NCBI RefSeq assembly: GCF_032918005.1
Contig: NZ_CP136628.1
Coordinates: 3,767,501 to 3,831,500 of the forward strand
Source of the DNA: Bradyrhizobium sp. NDS-1
Lineage (GTDB): Bacteria > Pseudomonadota > Alphaproteobacteria > Rhizobiales > Xanthobacteraceae
Reading direction: 5' to 3'
DNA length: 64,000 nucleotides
The notes below the pieces were generated by a model. It did not search any database. It had not been told where the DNA came from and saw nothing but the letters and a program-made list of their open reading frames with translations. Below, piece after piece: positions 25,983 to 34,758 of this stretch; position 1 is the first letter of the stretch, and the number at the start of each line of letters is the position of its first letter. The translations under genes were made by a program, and so were the position numbers.

Positions 25983-26741
25983 ATGAGGAAGAACAATGGG
26001 GGCGGCTTGAGCTTCATCAGCAAATGGGTCGGTCTGCTCGGGCTCCTGGCCGTGCTCGTGATCGGCGACCAGATCCGCATCAACCGGCCCGGCCACAAAT
26101 TCCGCCTCACGGTCGAGGTGACGACGCCTGACGGGATCAAGTCCGCGTCCGGCATTCTCGCCGTCGTGCCCGACCGCAACTATAACCGCGGCGGCCGCAC
26201 CACGACGCGCGGGGAGGCGGTGTTCGTCGACCTCGGCCAAGACCTCGGCCAAGATCATCGCCAAGTCCACGGCCAACGGAGGAATCTGGTGGCCTTGCTG
26301 GCGCACCGGCAGGGCGCCAAGCTGGACTTCGACGACATCAACTATGTCGCGCTCCGCGCCTATGGCGCCGCGCGCGGCAACCGCGTCGCGTTCAACGATA
26401 TCCATCGGCAAACCGGCGTCGTTCCGGTGCAGGGAGATCTCGTTCCCGTGCTCGTGAGCTTTGGCGACCCCAATGATCCCAAGACCGCGCGCCTTGTCGC
26501 CGGCGACCATGCGGAAGCGGTTCTGGGCGAGGGCTATGCGATCCGTGGCATCACGGCCGAGGTCGTGCCCAACGGGTTTTGGCCGATTGATTTCGGCAGG
26601 GTGCTCGGGGACCCCGTGACGCGCGGAATCAACGAGAAACTGCCCTGGCTGGCCGCGGAGGGCGATCCGGCGGCGACCGCCCTGAAGGCCGCCGGCCTGC
26701 CCGTCGAGGGCGAGGCCCGGGAGGCCTTTACGCGAAAATAG
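25983..26741 (+). CDS. Membrane-anchored protein of unknown function with 12-bp tandem repeat
   Basis: 252 residues from ATG 25983. An N-terminal anchor (WVGLLGLLAVLVIGDQI, about residues 13-29) is followed by a periplasmic domain with FRLTVEVTTPDGIKSASGI and later LVPVLVSFGDPNDPKTARLV. I recognise it only as a conserved hypothetical type. Residues 83-98 are encoded by four tandem 12-bp units (26229-26276) giving DLGQ-DLGQ-DHRQ-VHGQ. The flanking sequence joins smoothly without it (VFVDLGQ ... RRNLVALLAH), so the repeat looks like an in-frame expansion. Possible peptidoglycan or envelope protein; no catalytic motif seen. Confidence 0.6.
   Translation: MRKNNGGGLSFISKWVGLLGLLAVLVIGDQIRINRPGHKFRLTVEVTTPDGIKSASGILAVVPDRNYNRGGRTTTRGEAVFVDLGQDLGQDHRQVHGQRRNLVALLAHRQGAKLDFDDINYVALRAYGAARGNRVAFNDIHRQTGVVPVQGDLVPVLVSFGDPNDPKTARLVAGDHAEAVLGEGYAIRGITAEVVPNGFWPIDFGRVLGDPVTRGINEKLPWLAAEGDPAATALKAAGLPVEGEAREAFTRK
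26229..26276 (+). repeat. Four 12-bp tandem units inside a coding region
   Basis: Units are GACCTCGGCCAA (26229-26240), the identical GACCTCGGCCAA (26241-26252), GATCATCGCCAA (26253-26264) and GTCCACGGCCAA (26265-26276). They are in frame and encode DLGQ, DLGQ, DHRQ and VHGQ. Confidence 0.9.
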
Positions 26742-26833
26742 CATTGCCGTCCCGCGATCCCTTCTGTTGAATTTGTTCCATCGGAGGGGCATGTTTGGAG
26801 AATCTTCTGCGGCGGCGAGGCACGGAACGACAG

Positions 26834-27607
26834 ATGAGAAAGCCGGTCGTCGGCGTGATCGGGAATTCCCATCGCGTCGAAAATCGATTTCAGGTCCAGA
26901 TGGTCGGCGAGCGAAACCTGCGCGCCGTGGCCGAGGTCTCCGGTGGCTTGCCGTTGATCGTCGCGGCCGCGCCCGACATCACCGATATCAGCGCGCTGCT
27001 GGACGTGGTCGACGGGATCGTGCTCACCGGCGCCCGCGCCAACGTCCATCCCACCCGCTTCAATGTCGACCCGTGTGAGCGGCACGAGCCGTACGATATC
27101 CACCGCGACGAGGTGGCGCTGGCGCTTTCGGTCGCCTGCGTATCCCGCGGCATTCCGCTGTTCGGCATCTGCCGCGGCCTCCAGGAGATGAACGTCGCCT
27201 TCGGCGGCTCGCTGCATCCCGAGATCCGCGAGATTCCCGGCCGCATGAATCATCGCATGCCCCGGCTCGAGAACGGCGAGATCCATCCCGATCCGACCGT
27301 CGTGTTCGCCGACCGTCACGACGTCGACCTGACGCCGGGCGGAGCATTCGCGCAGTTGCTCGGCTGCGAGAAGATCCGGGTGAATTCGCTGCACGGGCAG
27401 GGCATATTGGAGCCCGGAAAGCGCGTGCTGATCGAGGGCATCGCCGAGGACGGCACCATCGAGGCGATCCGCATCGCGGAAGCCCCGACCTTTGCGCTCG
27501 GCGTGCAATGGCACGCCGAATACGATCCCCAGCACAATCCGATCAACCGCAAACTGTTCGAGGCCTTCGGCGAAGCGCTGGTCGCGCGGCAGAAGGCGGC
27601 GGCGTAG
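26834..27607 (+). CDS. Gamma-glutamyl-gamma-aminobutyrate hydrolase-type class I amidotransferase
   Basis: 257 residues from ATG 26834 (start RKPVVGVIGNSHRVENRFQV). It matches the PuuD group of peptidase C26: GIVLTGARANVHPTRF for substrate binding, the nucleophile cysteine in FGICRGLQEMNVAFGGSLHP (about residue 115) and the His-Glu pair in LGVQWHAEYDP near 230. PuuD hydrolyses gamma-glutamyl-GABA in putrescine breakdown. No puu or other polyamine genes lie near, so the substrate is open. A longer start at 26795 would add 13 residues with no similarity. Confidence 0.9.
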   Translation: MRKPVVGVIGNSHRVENRFQVQMVGERNLRAVAEVSGGLPLIVAAAPDITDISALLDVVDGIVLTGARANVHPTRFNVDPCERHEPYDIHRDEVALALSVACVSRGIPLFGICRGLQEMNVAFGGSLHPEIREIPGRMNHRMPRLENGEIHPDPTVVFADRHDVDLTPGGAFAQLLGCEKIRVNSLHGQGILEPGKRVLIEGIAEDGTIEAIRIAEAPTFALGVQWHAEYDPQHNPINRKLFEAFGEALVARQKAAA

Positions 27608-27664
27608 GGCACGCTCGGCGCCAATAGCGGACCGCCCTCGAAGGCTCGCAGGAGCGACTGGACA

Positions 27665-28468
27665 TCAACGCGTGAGCTTTGCGACATAGGCGTTGATGGG
27701 GGCGGGGTAACCCTTGAGAAGCAAGCTGCGCTGCTCGGCCGCGATGCCGGTCGATGCTTCGTCCCAGACCGCCGGGCTGATGATGATCTCGCCGCCCCTG
27801 GCCGCTGCGACCAGCCGTGCGCAGAAGTTCATGGGGTCTCCAAGCGCGGCAAACTGGTAGTTGCCGTCCTCCACGCCGATCGAGCCGACAAACGTCTTGC
27901 CCGCATGCACGCCGACGCCAATGGAAAGCCAGGGGCCCACGGGATCGTCATGTCCGGTCGCGCGCAGCAGCGCGAGCCCGGCGTTGACTGCATGCTGACG
28001 ATAATCGCGGCCCGAAAAGCCGGGTAGAAAAATTCCGATCACCTCGTCGCCGACCATCTTGTCGACCACGGCGTCGGTCTCGGCGAACACGTCGGTTGCC
28101 ACGCGGAAAAAACGCTGCATGAGCGCCGCAAACTCGGTTGGGCCCATGCGCGCAGCAAGCTGGGTCGATCCGCGTACGTCGGCATAGAGCATCGCGATCT
28201 CGACCTCGGCGCCGCCCCGCTCTTTGGCAAGCACTGTCTCGCACTGCTCGCAGATGTGCGGATTGCGCCGCCACGGCCGAAAGCCCGCAAGTCGCAAGGC
28301 TGGCGCGGTGAAGCCATCGAAACCCACGCAACAGAGCCGGCAGCGGTTGTCCGCGGTTGGCGACAGCATGCGCATCACCGTGCGGCCGCGGCGGAGCGTG
28401 GGGTGCTCGCCGGACAGCATCTTTTGCCAAAACGCGTTGCGACCCTGCTCGTCCCTGCGGTCAGACAT
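27665..28468 (-). CDS. Class III adenylate/guanylate cyclase with N-terminal cysteine cluster
   Basis: 267 residues from ATG 28468. Near the N-terminus are two CxxC pairs (CRLCC and CEQC, about residues 43-83), which look like a zinc- or iron-binding knuckle. The cyclase domain covers about 90-260: the first metal Asp in AMLYADVRGSTQLAARMGP, the second in VDKMVGDEVIGIFLPGF, and catalytic Asn and Arg in LGDPMNFCARLVAAARGGE. All residues needed for activity appear present, so it should make a cyclic nucleotide. This single-domain soluble type with a Cys cluster is common in Bradyrhizobium-like genomes. The signal is unknown. Convergent with the amidotransferase gene. Confidence 0.88.
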   Translation of the reverse strand: MSDRRDEQGRNAFWQKMLSGEHPTLRRGRTVMRMLSPTADNRCRLCCVGFDGFTAPALRLAGFRPWRRNPHICEQCETVLAKERGGAEVEIAMLYADVRGSTQLAARMGPTEFAALMQRFFRVATDVFAETDAVVDKMVGDEVIGIFLPGFSGRDYRQHAVNAGLALLRATGHDDPVGPWLSIGVGVHAGKTFVGSIGVEDGNYQFAALGDPMNFCARLVAAARGGEIIISPAVWDEASTGIAAEQRSLLLKGYPAPINAYVAKLTR

Positions 28469-28823
28469 CAAACTTCTCGTTCGATCGCCCGAAGTCAGTC
28501 TCTTCCATCCTAGACCGCGGGCTGGAAGCCGGCAACGAAACTCGCCACCATTGGGAATGGGCCCCCGGCTCTGCGGCGCAACGTCGCCGCCTGAAGACCC
28601 ACGGTTGCCCGCCCTGTCATTAGGCATGTCGCGCCGGCGCTACCGTGTCCACCGCAAGCCCGGCCCGCATCTCGTGACGATCGCGAAGCGCCCTGTTTGC
28701 CCGACGCCTCGCGGGCGGCCGCCATGAGGGACCATCGCTCTACGGATGCCGGCGCGGACTTCCATTCGCTGCATTTCCGCCTATGCTCGCGAGCACCGCA
28801 GACCCGGGCTCGGGGAGATGACG
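28469..28823. other. Divergent intergenic region without an assignable gene
   Basis: 355 bases between the cyclase (minus) and the metallo-beta-lactamase gene (plus). A 33-codon basic open frame starts at ATG 28626 but has no ribosome binding site or family match and is not called. No clear promoter hexamers seen. Confidence 0.4.
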
Positions 28824-29783
28824 ATGGCTTCTCCAGACAGAGTTGGTGCGATTCTGATCGCCGCTACCGTCCTTCACCTCGCAACGGCCCAGGCGGTGGC
28901 ACAGACCAAGCCTCCCAATGCTCCAACCAAGGAGCAACTCGCCAACGACAACAAACTCTTCGTCACGCTGGCGAAGAAGGCGCTGAAGTGGGAGGAGCCG
29001 ACCGAGCCGGTCAGTATCGTCGGTCCAATCCATTTCGTCGGCACCAAGGGCCTCGGCATCTTTCTTCTCACGACCGCCGAGGGCCACATCCTGATGAATA
29101 CCGGAATGCCTTCGTCGGGGCCCATGATCGTCGATTCCATCCGTAAGCTCGGCTTCAAACCGGAAGACATCAAGCTCATGATCAACGGCCATGCTCACGT
29201 GGACCATGCCGGTGCCTTTGCCTGGCTCAAGGAGCGGTTCGCGGCCGAACTTGCCGTCATGAAGGACGACGTCGCGGCGATGGAAAGCGGCGATGCCGAC
29301 GACTTCAAGTATGGCAATGATCTCACCTATCCGCCCGTCAAGGTCGATCGCATCCTGCGCGATGGCGACACCATCAAGATGGGCGACGTGCTGCTGACCG
29401 CTTACCACACGCCGGGCCATACCAGGGGCGCGACGACCTGGATCGCCAACCTCGTCGTCGACGGCAAGCCTTTGATCGTTGCCTTCCCCGACGGCGCCGG
29501 CTTCAATCCCGGTTATCGATTGGCGAAAAGTCCATCCTATCCCGGCATTGCCGATGACTACCGCCGGACACACCATGCGCTCGAAATGCTCAGGCCCGAC
29601 ATCTGGCTGGCGCAGCACAATGAGTATTACGACCTCGAAGGCAAGCGCGAGCGCGCCAGGACGGAGGGCGTGAAAGCCTGGATCGATCCGGAGGGATATC
29701 GCCGCTTCATCGCCGACAAGAAGCGCGCCTTCGAGGACGAGGTCGACGAGGAAATGGCCATTCCAAAGGGAGGCTCCAAATGA
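28824..29783 (+). CDS. Subclass B3 metallo-beta-lactamase-like hydrolase
   Basis: 319 residues from ATG 28824, with GGGAG upstream at 28812-28816; ATG 28818 is also in frame. A signal peptide (VGAILIAATVLHLATAQAVA) ends near residue 26, placing the protein in the periplasm. The zinc site is that of subclass B3: His123, His125, Asp127 and His128 in INGHAHVDHAGAF, His199 in TPGHTRG and His265 in LAQHNEYYD. The pattern LLTTAEGHILMNTGMPSSGP and YPGIADDYRRTHHALEM strongly recalls BJP-1 of Bradyrhizobium. Members hydrolyse beta-lactams, but many chromosomal B3 proteins have weak or other activity. Its stop overlaps the next gene's start by four bases (ATGA), so the two are translationally coupled. 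Confidence 0.88.
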   Translation: MASPDRVGAILIAATVLHLATAQAVAQTKPPNAPTKEQLANDNKLFVTLAKKALKWEEPTEPVSIVGPIHFVGTKGLGIFLLTTAEGHILMNTGMPSSGPMIVDSIRKLGFKPEDIKLMINGHAHVDHAGAFAWLKERFAAELAVMKDDVAAMESGDADDFKYGNDLTYPPVKVDRILRDGDTIKMGDVLLTAYHTPGHTRGATTWIANLVVDGKPLIVAFPDGAGFNPGYRLAKSPSYPGIADDYRRTHHALEMLRPDIWLAQHNEYYDLEGKRERARTEGVKAWIDPEGYRRFIADKKRAFEDEVDEEMAIPKGGSK

Positions 29784-30805
29784 GCCGCGTGGCCTGTCTA
29801 TCGCTGCTGCTAATGCTGGCGGTCCCCGCCGTCGCCGCCGAGAGCGGGGACCAAGCGCCCAAGATGGTCAATGTGCACAATTTCGTTCGCGCCGAGACCG
29901 ATCTCTATTTCCGCAAGGCTGCCGTGGACGACGGCGCCTTCGGCAAGCTCCGGCACCGCCGCGCGGTGGCATCGATCGACAAGCAGGACGTCGTGCGCAT
30001 GAACCGCGACACGCTCTATTCGTCCGGTGTGTTCGATCTCGACGCCGCGCCGGTCACGATCACGCTGCCGGACGCCGGCAAGCGCTTCATGTCGATGCAG
30101 GTGATCTCCCAGGAACATTACACGACGGATGTCGTCTACGGTCCTGGCACGTTCACCTATTCAAAGGACAGGGTGGGAACACGCTACGTCTACGTCATCA
30201 TTCGCACGCTCGTGGACTCGGCAAGCCCGCAGGACGTGAAGGCTGCGAATGTCATCCAGGATGGCATCAAGGTCGAACAGGCGTCTGCCGGCAAGTTCGA
30301 GGTGCCGCGCTGGGACAAGACATCGCAGGATAAGGCGCGCAGCGCCCTCGAAGCGCTCGGCTCGCTGGGCGGCGTTGTCGACCGGTTCGGCAGGAAAGGC
30401 GAGGTCGACCCATTCGATCATCTCGTCGGCACCGCGATCGGATGGGGCGGCAACCCACGCAGCGCGGCCGATTATCAGAGCTATTATCCGCCGCAAAACG
30501 ACGGCAAGGGCGTCTATCGCCTCACCTTGAAGGCCGTGCCGGTCGACGGGTTCTGGTCGGTCAGCCTCTATAACGAGAAAGGATTTTTCCAGAAGAACGC
30601 GCTCGACGCGTATTCTCTGAACAACCTCACGGCGACGCCCGACCCGAGCGGCGCCGTCGTGATACAGTTCGGCGGCTGCGGCAAGGCGACGCCGAACTGC
30701 CTTCCGATCATGAAAGGCTGGAATTATACGATACGGCTCTATCGTCCGCGGCAGGAAATCCTCGACGGGAGTTGGAAGCCGCCGCCGCCGCAGCGCGCGT
30801 CGTAG
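29780..30805 (+). CDS. DUF1254-type secreted protein
   Basis: 341 residues. A signal peptide (LSLLLMLAVPAVAAE) ends near residue 20. The mature protein shows DUF1254 (about 45-150: VRMNRDTLYSSGVFDLDA, FMSMQVISQEHYTTDVVYGP) and DUF1214 at the C-terminus (YRLTLKAVPVDGFWSVSLYN, ending IRLYRPRQEILDGSW). The family is widespread in soil proteobacteria and has no established role. Its start lies inside the stop of the metallo-beta-lactamase gene, so both are made from one transcript. That coupling suggests a shared periplasmic function. Confidence 0.88.
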   Translation: MSRVACLSLLLMLAVPAVAAESGDQAPKMVNVHNFVRAETDLYFRKAAVDDGAFGKLRHRRAVASIDKQDVVRMNRDTLYSSGVFDLDAAPVTITLPDAGKRFMSMQVISQEHYTTDVVYGPGTFTYSKDRVGTRYVYVIIRTLVDSASPQDVKAANVIQDGIKVEQASAGKFEVPRWDKTSQDKARSALEALGSLGGVVDRFGRKGEVDPFDHLVGTAIGWGGNPRSAADYQSYYPPQNDGKGVYRLTLKAVPVDGFWSVSLYNEKGFFQKNALDAYSLNNLTATPDPSGAVVIQFGGCGKATPNCLPIMKGWNYTIRLYRPRQEILDGSWKPPPPQRAS

Positions 30806-30926
30806 TTTATCGCTGGCCTTGGCTGGATTTCTTTTCTGCTCCGAAGCGGAACGCGCCTTCCTCGCAGGAGCGAGCGCCTGAATTGCGTTAGGCACGATCC
30901 TCAAACGATGCTGCCTCGCAGAGGAC

Positions 30927-31164
30927 ATGCCGGATTCGATGGGGCAGTTGTTCGGTCCCGTTCGTGGCGGTCTCGGCTATTGCGTGATCATCGTCGGCTT
31001 CATCCTCGGTACCATCACAGGCACCTACCTGGGCGCCTGGGGGCCCATCGCTCCTTCAGATCGCACTCTTCGCGGGCTCCGCGTTTGCTCTGAGCGTGAA
31101 ATCGGCCGGTGGAGTAGACGGTCACCTCGTGCTGTGGCTAAATCCGAGCCCGGAGCAGCATTAG
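30927..31164 (+). pseudogene. Frameshifted small membrane protein gene
   Basis: From ATG 30927 (or 30939) the frame encodes LGYCVIIVGFILGTITGTYL and AWGPIA, then switches at about 31053 to a frame that reads basic, low-quality sequence. In the +1 frame from 31054 a second membrane-like stretch LQIALFAGSAFALSVKSAGG follows and ends HLVLWLNPSPEQH with a stop at 31162-31164, ten bases before the next gene. Joining the two halves by removing one C gives a two-helix protein of about 79 residues. The most economical reading is a single-base insertion, a real mutation or a sequencing error. The product is unknown. Confidence 0.5.
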
Positions 31165-31173
31165 GAGAGCCCG

Positions 31174-31383
31174 ATGCCGTATTTCCCATCTGGACAAGAC
31201 AGAGACTTCCGCATCTGCAAGGTGCTTGCCGACGTATTTTGCGCAATCTTGCTCGGGACCTTTTCCATCGTGTTCTTCGGCTGGTTCGGCGGCATTGTCG
31301 CTTTCGTTTTGCTCGAAGTTTGCCTGATCGGGCTCGACTGGCTCATCCCAAGCGATGACGACGCGGCAGGCGTTGTCCGCTGA
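31174..31383 (+). CDS. Small membrane protein of unknown function
   Basis: 69 residues with a good ribosome binding site (AGGAG at 31163-31167) seven bases before the ATG. It begins PYFPSGQDRDFRICKVLADV and has one long hydrophobic helix or hairpin (FCAILLGTFSIVFFGWFGGI then VAFVLLEVCLIGLDWLI). The cytoplasmic tail is short and acidic. It directly follows the frameshifted membrane protein gene, so the two may have formed an operon. No family recognised. Confidence 0.7.
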   Translation: MPYFPSGQDRDFRICKVLADVFCAILLGTFSIVFFGWFGGIVAFVLLEVCLIGLDWLIPSDDDAAGVVR

Positions 31384-31484
31384 GGACCTCTTCAGCGGCG
31401 GAACTTCGCTTCGTTCAATCCTGGGCGCCGGATCATCCCTACGCGCGACCATCCAACGCGTTTCTCAAATTGGAATTGCATCCG

Positions 31485-32096
31485 ATGACGCGCATCATCA
31501 CCGCCATCGCTCTGCTCCTGCCTGCGTTCTCCGCATCGGCCCAAACCGCGCCGCCGCAGGAGGGGCCGATCACCTGCACGTCGCCGGTGGCGCCTGACGA
31601 CACCGAGAAGAGCCTGAAACAGCGCTACGGCAAGGACGCCGTGGTGCAGGAGGTGCCTCGCGCCGAGGGCGAACGCTACAAGGGGGTCGTGCTGTTCCCG
31701 AAGGCGAGGGACCGTCGCATCGAGATTGCCTTCACCGACGACAAGGCCGGGCGCGCCTCCGGCCTGACCTTGCGCGATGCAGGCAGGCCCAGTCTGTGGA
31801 ACGTCGCCGGTGTCACGATCGGATCCTCCCTTGCCGACGTGCAGAAGGCCAACGGCAAGCCGTTCCTCGTCAGCGGCTTCGAATGGGACTATGGCGGTTT
31901 CGTCACCGACTGGAAGGGCGGGGCGCTCGGACGTCCGATGCAAGGTGGCTGCCGGATGACGATCCGTTTCGGTGGGAAGACCGGCGCGCCCAAAGCGTTG
32001 TCCGGTGACGGCGTCAAGGCGGCCTCCGACAACGCGGCGCTGGTGAAATGGGCGCCCGTCGTGACCGAGATCGGCGTCAACTTTCCGGACAAGTGA
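31485..32096 (+). CDS. Secreted protein of unknown function
   Basis: 203 residues from ATG 31485; the alternative start at 31470 adds five residues. A signal peptide (TRIITAIALLLPAFSASAQ) ends near residue 19. The mature domain contains TCTSPVAPDDTEKSLKQRYG, VLFPKARDRRIEIAFTDD, VAGVTIGSSLADVQKANGKP and MQGGCRMTIRFGG, with two cysteines that could form a disulfide. The layout resembles periplasmic proteins found as single genes in rhizobia. No function assigned. Confidence 0.75.
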   Translation: MTRIITAIALLLPAFSASAQTAPPQEGPITCTSPVAPDDTEKSLKQRYGKDAVVQEVPRAEGERYKGVVLFPKARDRRIEIAFTDDKAGRASGLTLRDAGRPSLWNVAGVTIGSSLADVQKANGKPFLVSGFEWDYGGFVTDWKGGALGRPMQGGCRMTIRFGGKTGAPKALSGDGVKAASDNAALVKWAPVVTEIGVNFPDK

Positions 32097-32477
32097 CGAT
32101 GCCGCGCGTTCGCCATCCTTACGCTGCGCTTGTTGGACAAGAGTGACGACTGCGCCACCCATCCAATGCGCGTCCGAAATCTCGGGTGAAATAAACCAAT
32201 CGGTAGGAATTGGTCCGTGGCTGTTTTTGCGGATCTGATTTGTTCTTTGAGAACGAAGTGGAGTCAGATGCAGAACGAAAGCCGACGTGTCCGAGACGCA
32301 AGCGACACGGCCGCCATGCGGACGAAGCGCAGGCGCGCCAGCCAATCGTCCGGCTCGGCTTGATCCAGCTTTTCACCCGCCTTGACGGCAGGTCGGGAGC
32401 TTCGATTTCAATATCGCTGAAACGAAAAGGCGCTTCCGTCGGAAGCGCCTTTTGCTGTCGCATGAAGTCCGGGTCGC
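32097..32477. other. Intergenic region holding only a terminator
   Basis: 381 bases between a plus-strand secreted protein gene and the end of glnA. I see no gene here; a strong hairpin at 32425-32453 is listed separately. Confidence 0.5.
32425..32453 (-). terminator. Terminator of glnA
   Basis: On the minus strand AAAAGGCGCTTCC pairs with GGAAGCGCCTTTT around a 3-base loop and is followed by CGTTTC, 25 bases after the glnA stop. The T tract is short, and the hairpin may work in both directions. Confidence 0.8.
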
Positions 32478-33887
32478 TTAGTTCGAATAGTACATCTCGA
32501 ACTCGACCGGGTGCGGGGTCATTTCGAAGCGGGCGACTTCGGTCATCTTCAGCTCGATGTAGGCGTCGATGAAGTCGTCGTCGAACACGCCGCCGGCCTT
32601 GAGGAAGCCGCGGTCCTTGTCGAGGTTTTCGAGCGCCTCGCGCAGCGAACCGCAGACGGTCGGGATCTGCTTCAGCTCTTCCTTCGGCAGGTCGTAGAGG
32701 TCCTTGTCCATCGCCGGACCCGGATCGATCTTGTTCTTGATGCCGTCGAGGCCGGCCATCAGCATCGCGGCGAAGCCGAGATAGGGATTGGCCATCGGAT
32801 CGGGGAAGCGCACCTCGACGCGCTTGGCCTTCGGCGAAGCGGTGTAGGGGATGCGGCAGGAGGCCGAGCGGTTGCGCGCGGAGTAGGCGAGCAGCACGGG
32901 GGCCTCATAGCCCGGGACCAGACGCTTGTACGAGTTGGTCGACGGGTTGGTGAAGGCGTTGATCGCCTTGGCGTGCTTGATGATGCCGCCGATGTAGTGC
33001 AGGCAGGTCTCCGACAGATCGGCGTATTTGTTGCCGGCGAACACCGGCTTGCCGTCCTTCCAGATCGACTGATGCACGTGCATGCCCGAGCCGTTGTCGC
33101 CGTAGATCGGCTTCGGCATGAAGGTGGCGGTCTTGCCGTAGATGTGCGCGACCTGGTGGATGCAGTATTTGTAGATCTGCATGTGGTCGGCCATCAGCGT
33201 CAGCGTGTCGAACTTCATGCCGAGTTCGTGCTGGGCGGAGGCGACCTCGTGATGGTGCTTCTCGACCTTGACGCCCATCTTGGCCATGGCCCCGAGCATC
33301 TCGGAGCGCATGTCCTGCACCGAGTCCTGCGGCGGCACGGGGAAGTAGCCGCCCTTGGTGCGGATGCGGTGGCCGAGATTGCCGCCTTCATATTCGGTGT
33401 CGGAGTTGGTCGGCAGCTCCGAGGAATCGAGGCGGAAGCCGGTCTTGTAGGGGTCGGCAGAATAGCGCACGTCGTCGAACACGAAGAACTCGGCTTCGGG
33501 GCCGACGAACACGCTGTCGCCCACGCCCATCGACTTCACCATGGCTTCCGCCTTCTTGGCGATGCCGCGGGGGTCGCGGTTGTAGGGCTCGCCGGTGGTC
33601 GGCTCGAGCACGTCGCAGGTGATGACCATGGTGGTCTCGGCGAAGAACGGGTCGATCGTCGCAGTGACCGGGTCGGGCATCAGGCACATGTCGGACTCGT
33701 TGATCGCCTTCCAGCCGGCGATCGAGGAGCCGTCGAACATCGTTCCTTCGGCGAAGATGTCGTCATCGATCATGCTGACGTCGAACGTCACATGCTGCCA
33801 CTTGCCGCGCGGATCGGTGAAGCGCAGGTCGACGTATTTGACGTCGTTGTCCTTGATCGATTTCAGGACGTCTTTGGCGGTCTTCAT
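32478..33887 (-). CDS. glnA: Type I glutamine synthetase
   Basis: 469 residues, the standard length of GSI. It makes glutamine from glutamate, ammonia and ATP in a dodecamer. Motifs include the N-terminal [40 protein letters not shown], the ATP site [20 protein letters not shown] and the glutamate site [10 protein letters not shown]. The adenylylation tyrosine is present in [19 protein letters not shown] near residue 398, marking the beta subgroup controlled by GlnE. glnB lies upstream on the same strand, 151 bases away, in the arrangement known from Bradyrhizobium and Rhizobium. An AAGGGG tract precedes the ATG. Confidence 0.98.
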   Translation of the reverse strand: MKTAKDVLKSIKDNDVKYVDLRFTDPRGKWQHVTFDVSMIDDDIFAEGTMFDGSSIAGWKAINESDMCLMPDPVTATIDPFFAETTMVITCDVLEPTTGEPYNRDPRGIAKKAEAMVKSMGVGDSVFVGPEAEFFVFDDVRYSADPYKTGFRLDSSELPTNSDTEYEGGNLGHRIRTKGGYFPVPPQDSVQDMRSEMLGAMAKMGVKVEKHHHEVASAQHELGMKFDTLTLMADHMQIYKYCIHQVAHIYGKTATFMPKPIYGDNGSGMHVHQSIWKDGKPVFAGNKYADLSETCLHYIGGIIKHAKAINAFTNPSTNSYKRLVPGYEAPVLLAYSARNRSASCRIPYTASPKAKRVEVRFPDPMANPYLGFAAMLMAGLDGIKNKIDPGPAMDKDLYDLPKEELKQIPTVCGSLREALENLDKDRGFLKAGGVFDDDFIDAYIELKMTEVARFEMTPHPVEFEMYYSN

Positions 33888-33924
33888 GCATACCCCTTTT
33901 GGCTCTGCGGGTCGGTTTCCAGAT

Positions 33925-33957
33925 GAGCAAAACTATTCTCGCTCGAGCGAGTTTTGC
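33925..33957 (-). promoter_or_regulatory. Large palindrome between glnB and glnA
   Basis: The perfect 14-bp palindrome CTCGCTCGAGCGAG (33938-33951) is extended by GCAAAA on the left and TTTTGC on the right, with a 5-base bulge (CTATT) on the left arm only. On the transcribed minus strand it lies about 40-60 bases upstream of the glnA start. It may be an attenuator, a processing site or an operator for a glnA-proximal promoter. Structure is seen; role is inferred. Confidence 0.5.
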
Positions 33958-34038
33958 GCGACCGCACAAACGAAATCAGGCCGCCGAAGCAGCCTTATTT
34001 CTAGTCGGAGTGTCGCAAAATTCGGGATAGCACCCGGC

Positions 34039-34434
<396 letters not shown>

Positions 34435-34550
34435 TCAACGCACGATCTTGTCTTCGCTAAGCCGGGATCCCTGACTGTCCGGCCTACAACGGCCGGCGAC
34501 ACCCTGATAAATGCCAGTGAGCACGACGGACCGAAGCGGCTTCCTCGAAA

Positions 34551-34565
34551 GCAGGGTCTATGCCA
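34551..34565 (-). promoter_or_regulatory. Sigma-54 (-24/-12) promoter upstream of glnB
   Basis: On the minus strand TGGCATAGACCCTGC matches the sigma-54 consensus with GG and GC exactly spaced (positions 2-3 and 14-15 of the motif), 174 bases upstream of the glnB GTG. Scattered TGCAC half sites farther upstream (about 34636 and 34685) might contribute to NtrC binding, but I see no clear dyad. NtrC-dependent glnB promoters are known in Bradyrhizobium. Confidence 0.7.
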
Positions 34566-34758
34566 AGTTGCAAATGCCCTGATTATTGAAGCGTTATCAG
34601 CCTTTTAACGAGCATCTCTGAGTGTAGCGCCGACCTGCACAAAATACCGAAGACTACGAAATAGGCAAACGGTTCAATATGTGTGCAGATCGTTGTTCCC
34701 CGCGTCGGATCGGCACTGAAGATGCCTGTTGAAAAGGCGATTGTACTAGGGAAGTGGC

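Noticed and set aside
28626..28727. 33-codon basic open frame in the intergenic region before the metallo-beta-lactamase
   Set aside because: No ribosome binding site, no family resemblance and low-complexity composition; it reads as chance coding in GC-rich DNA.
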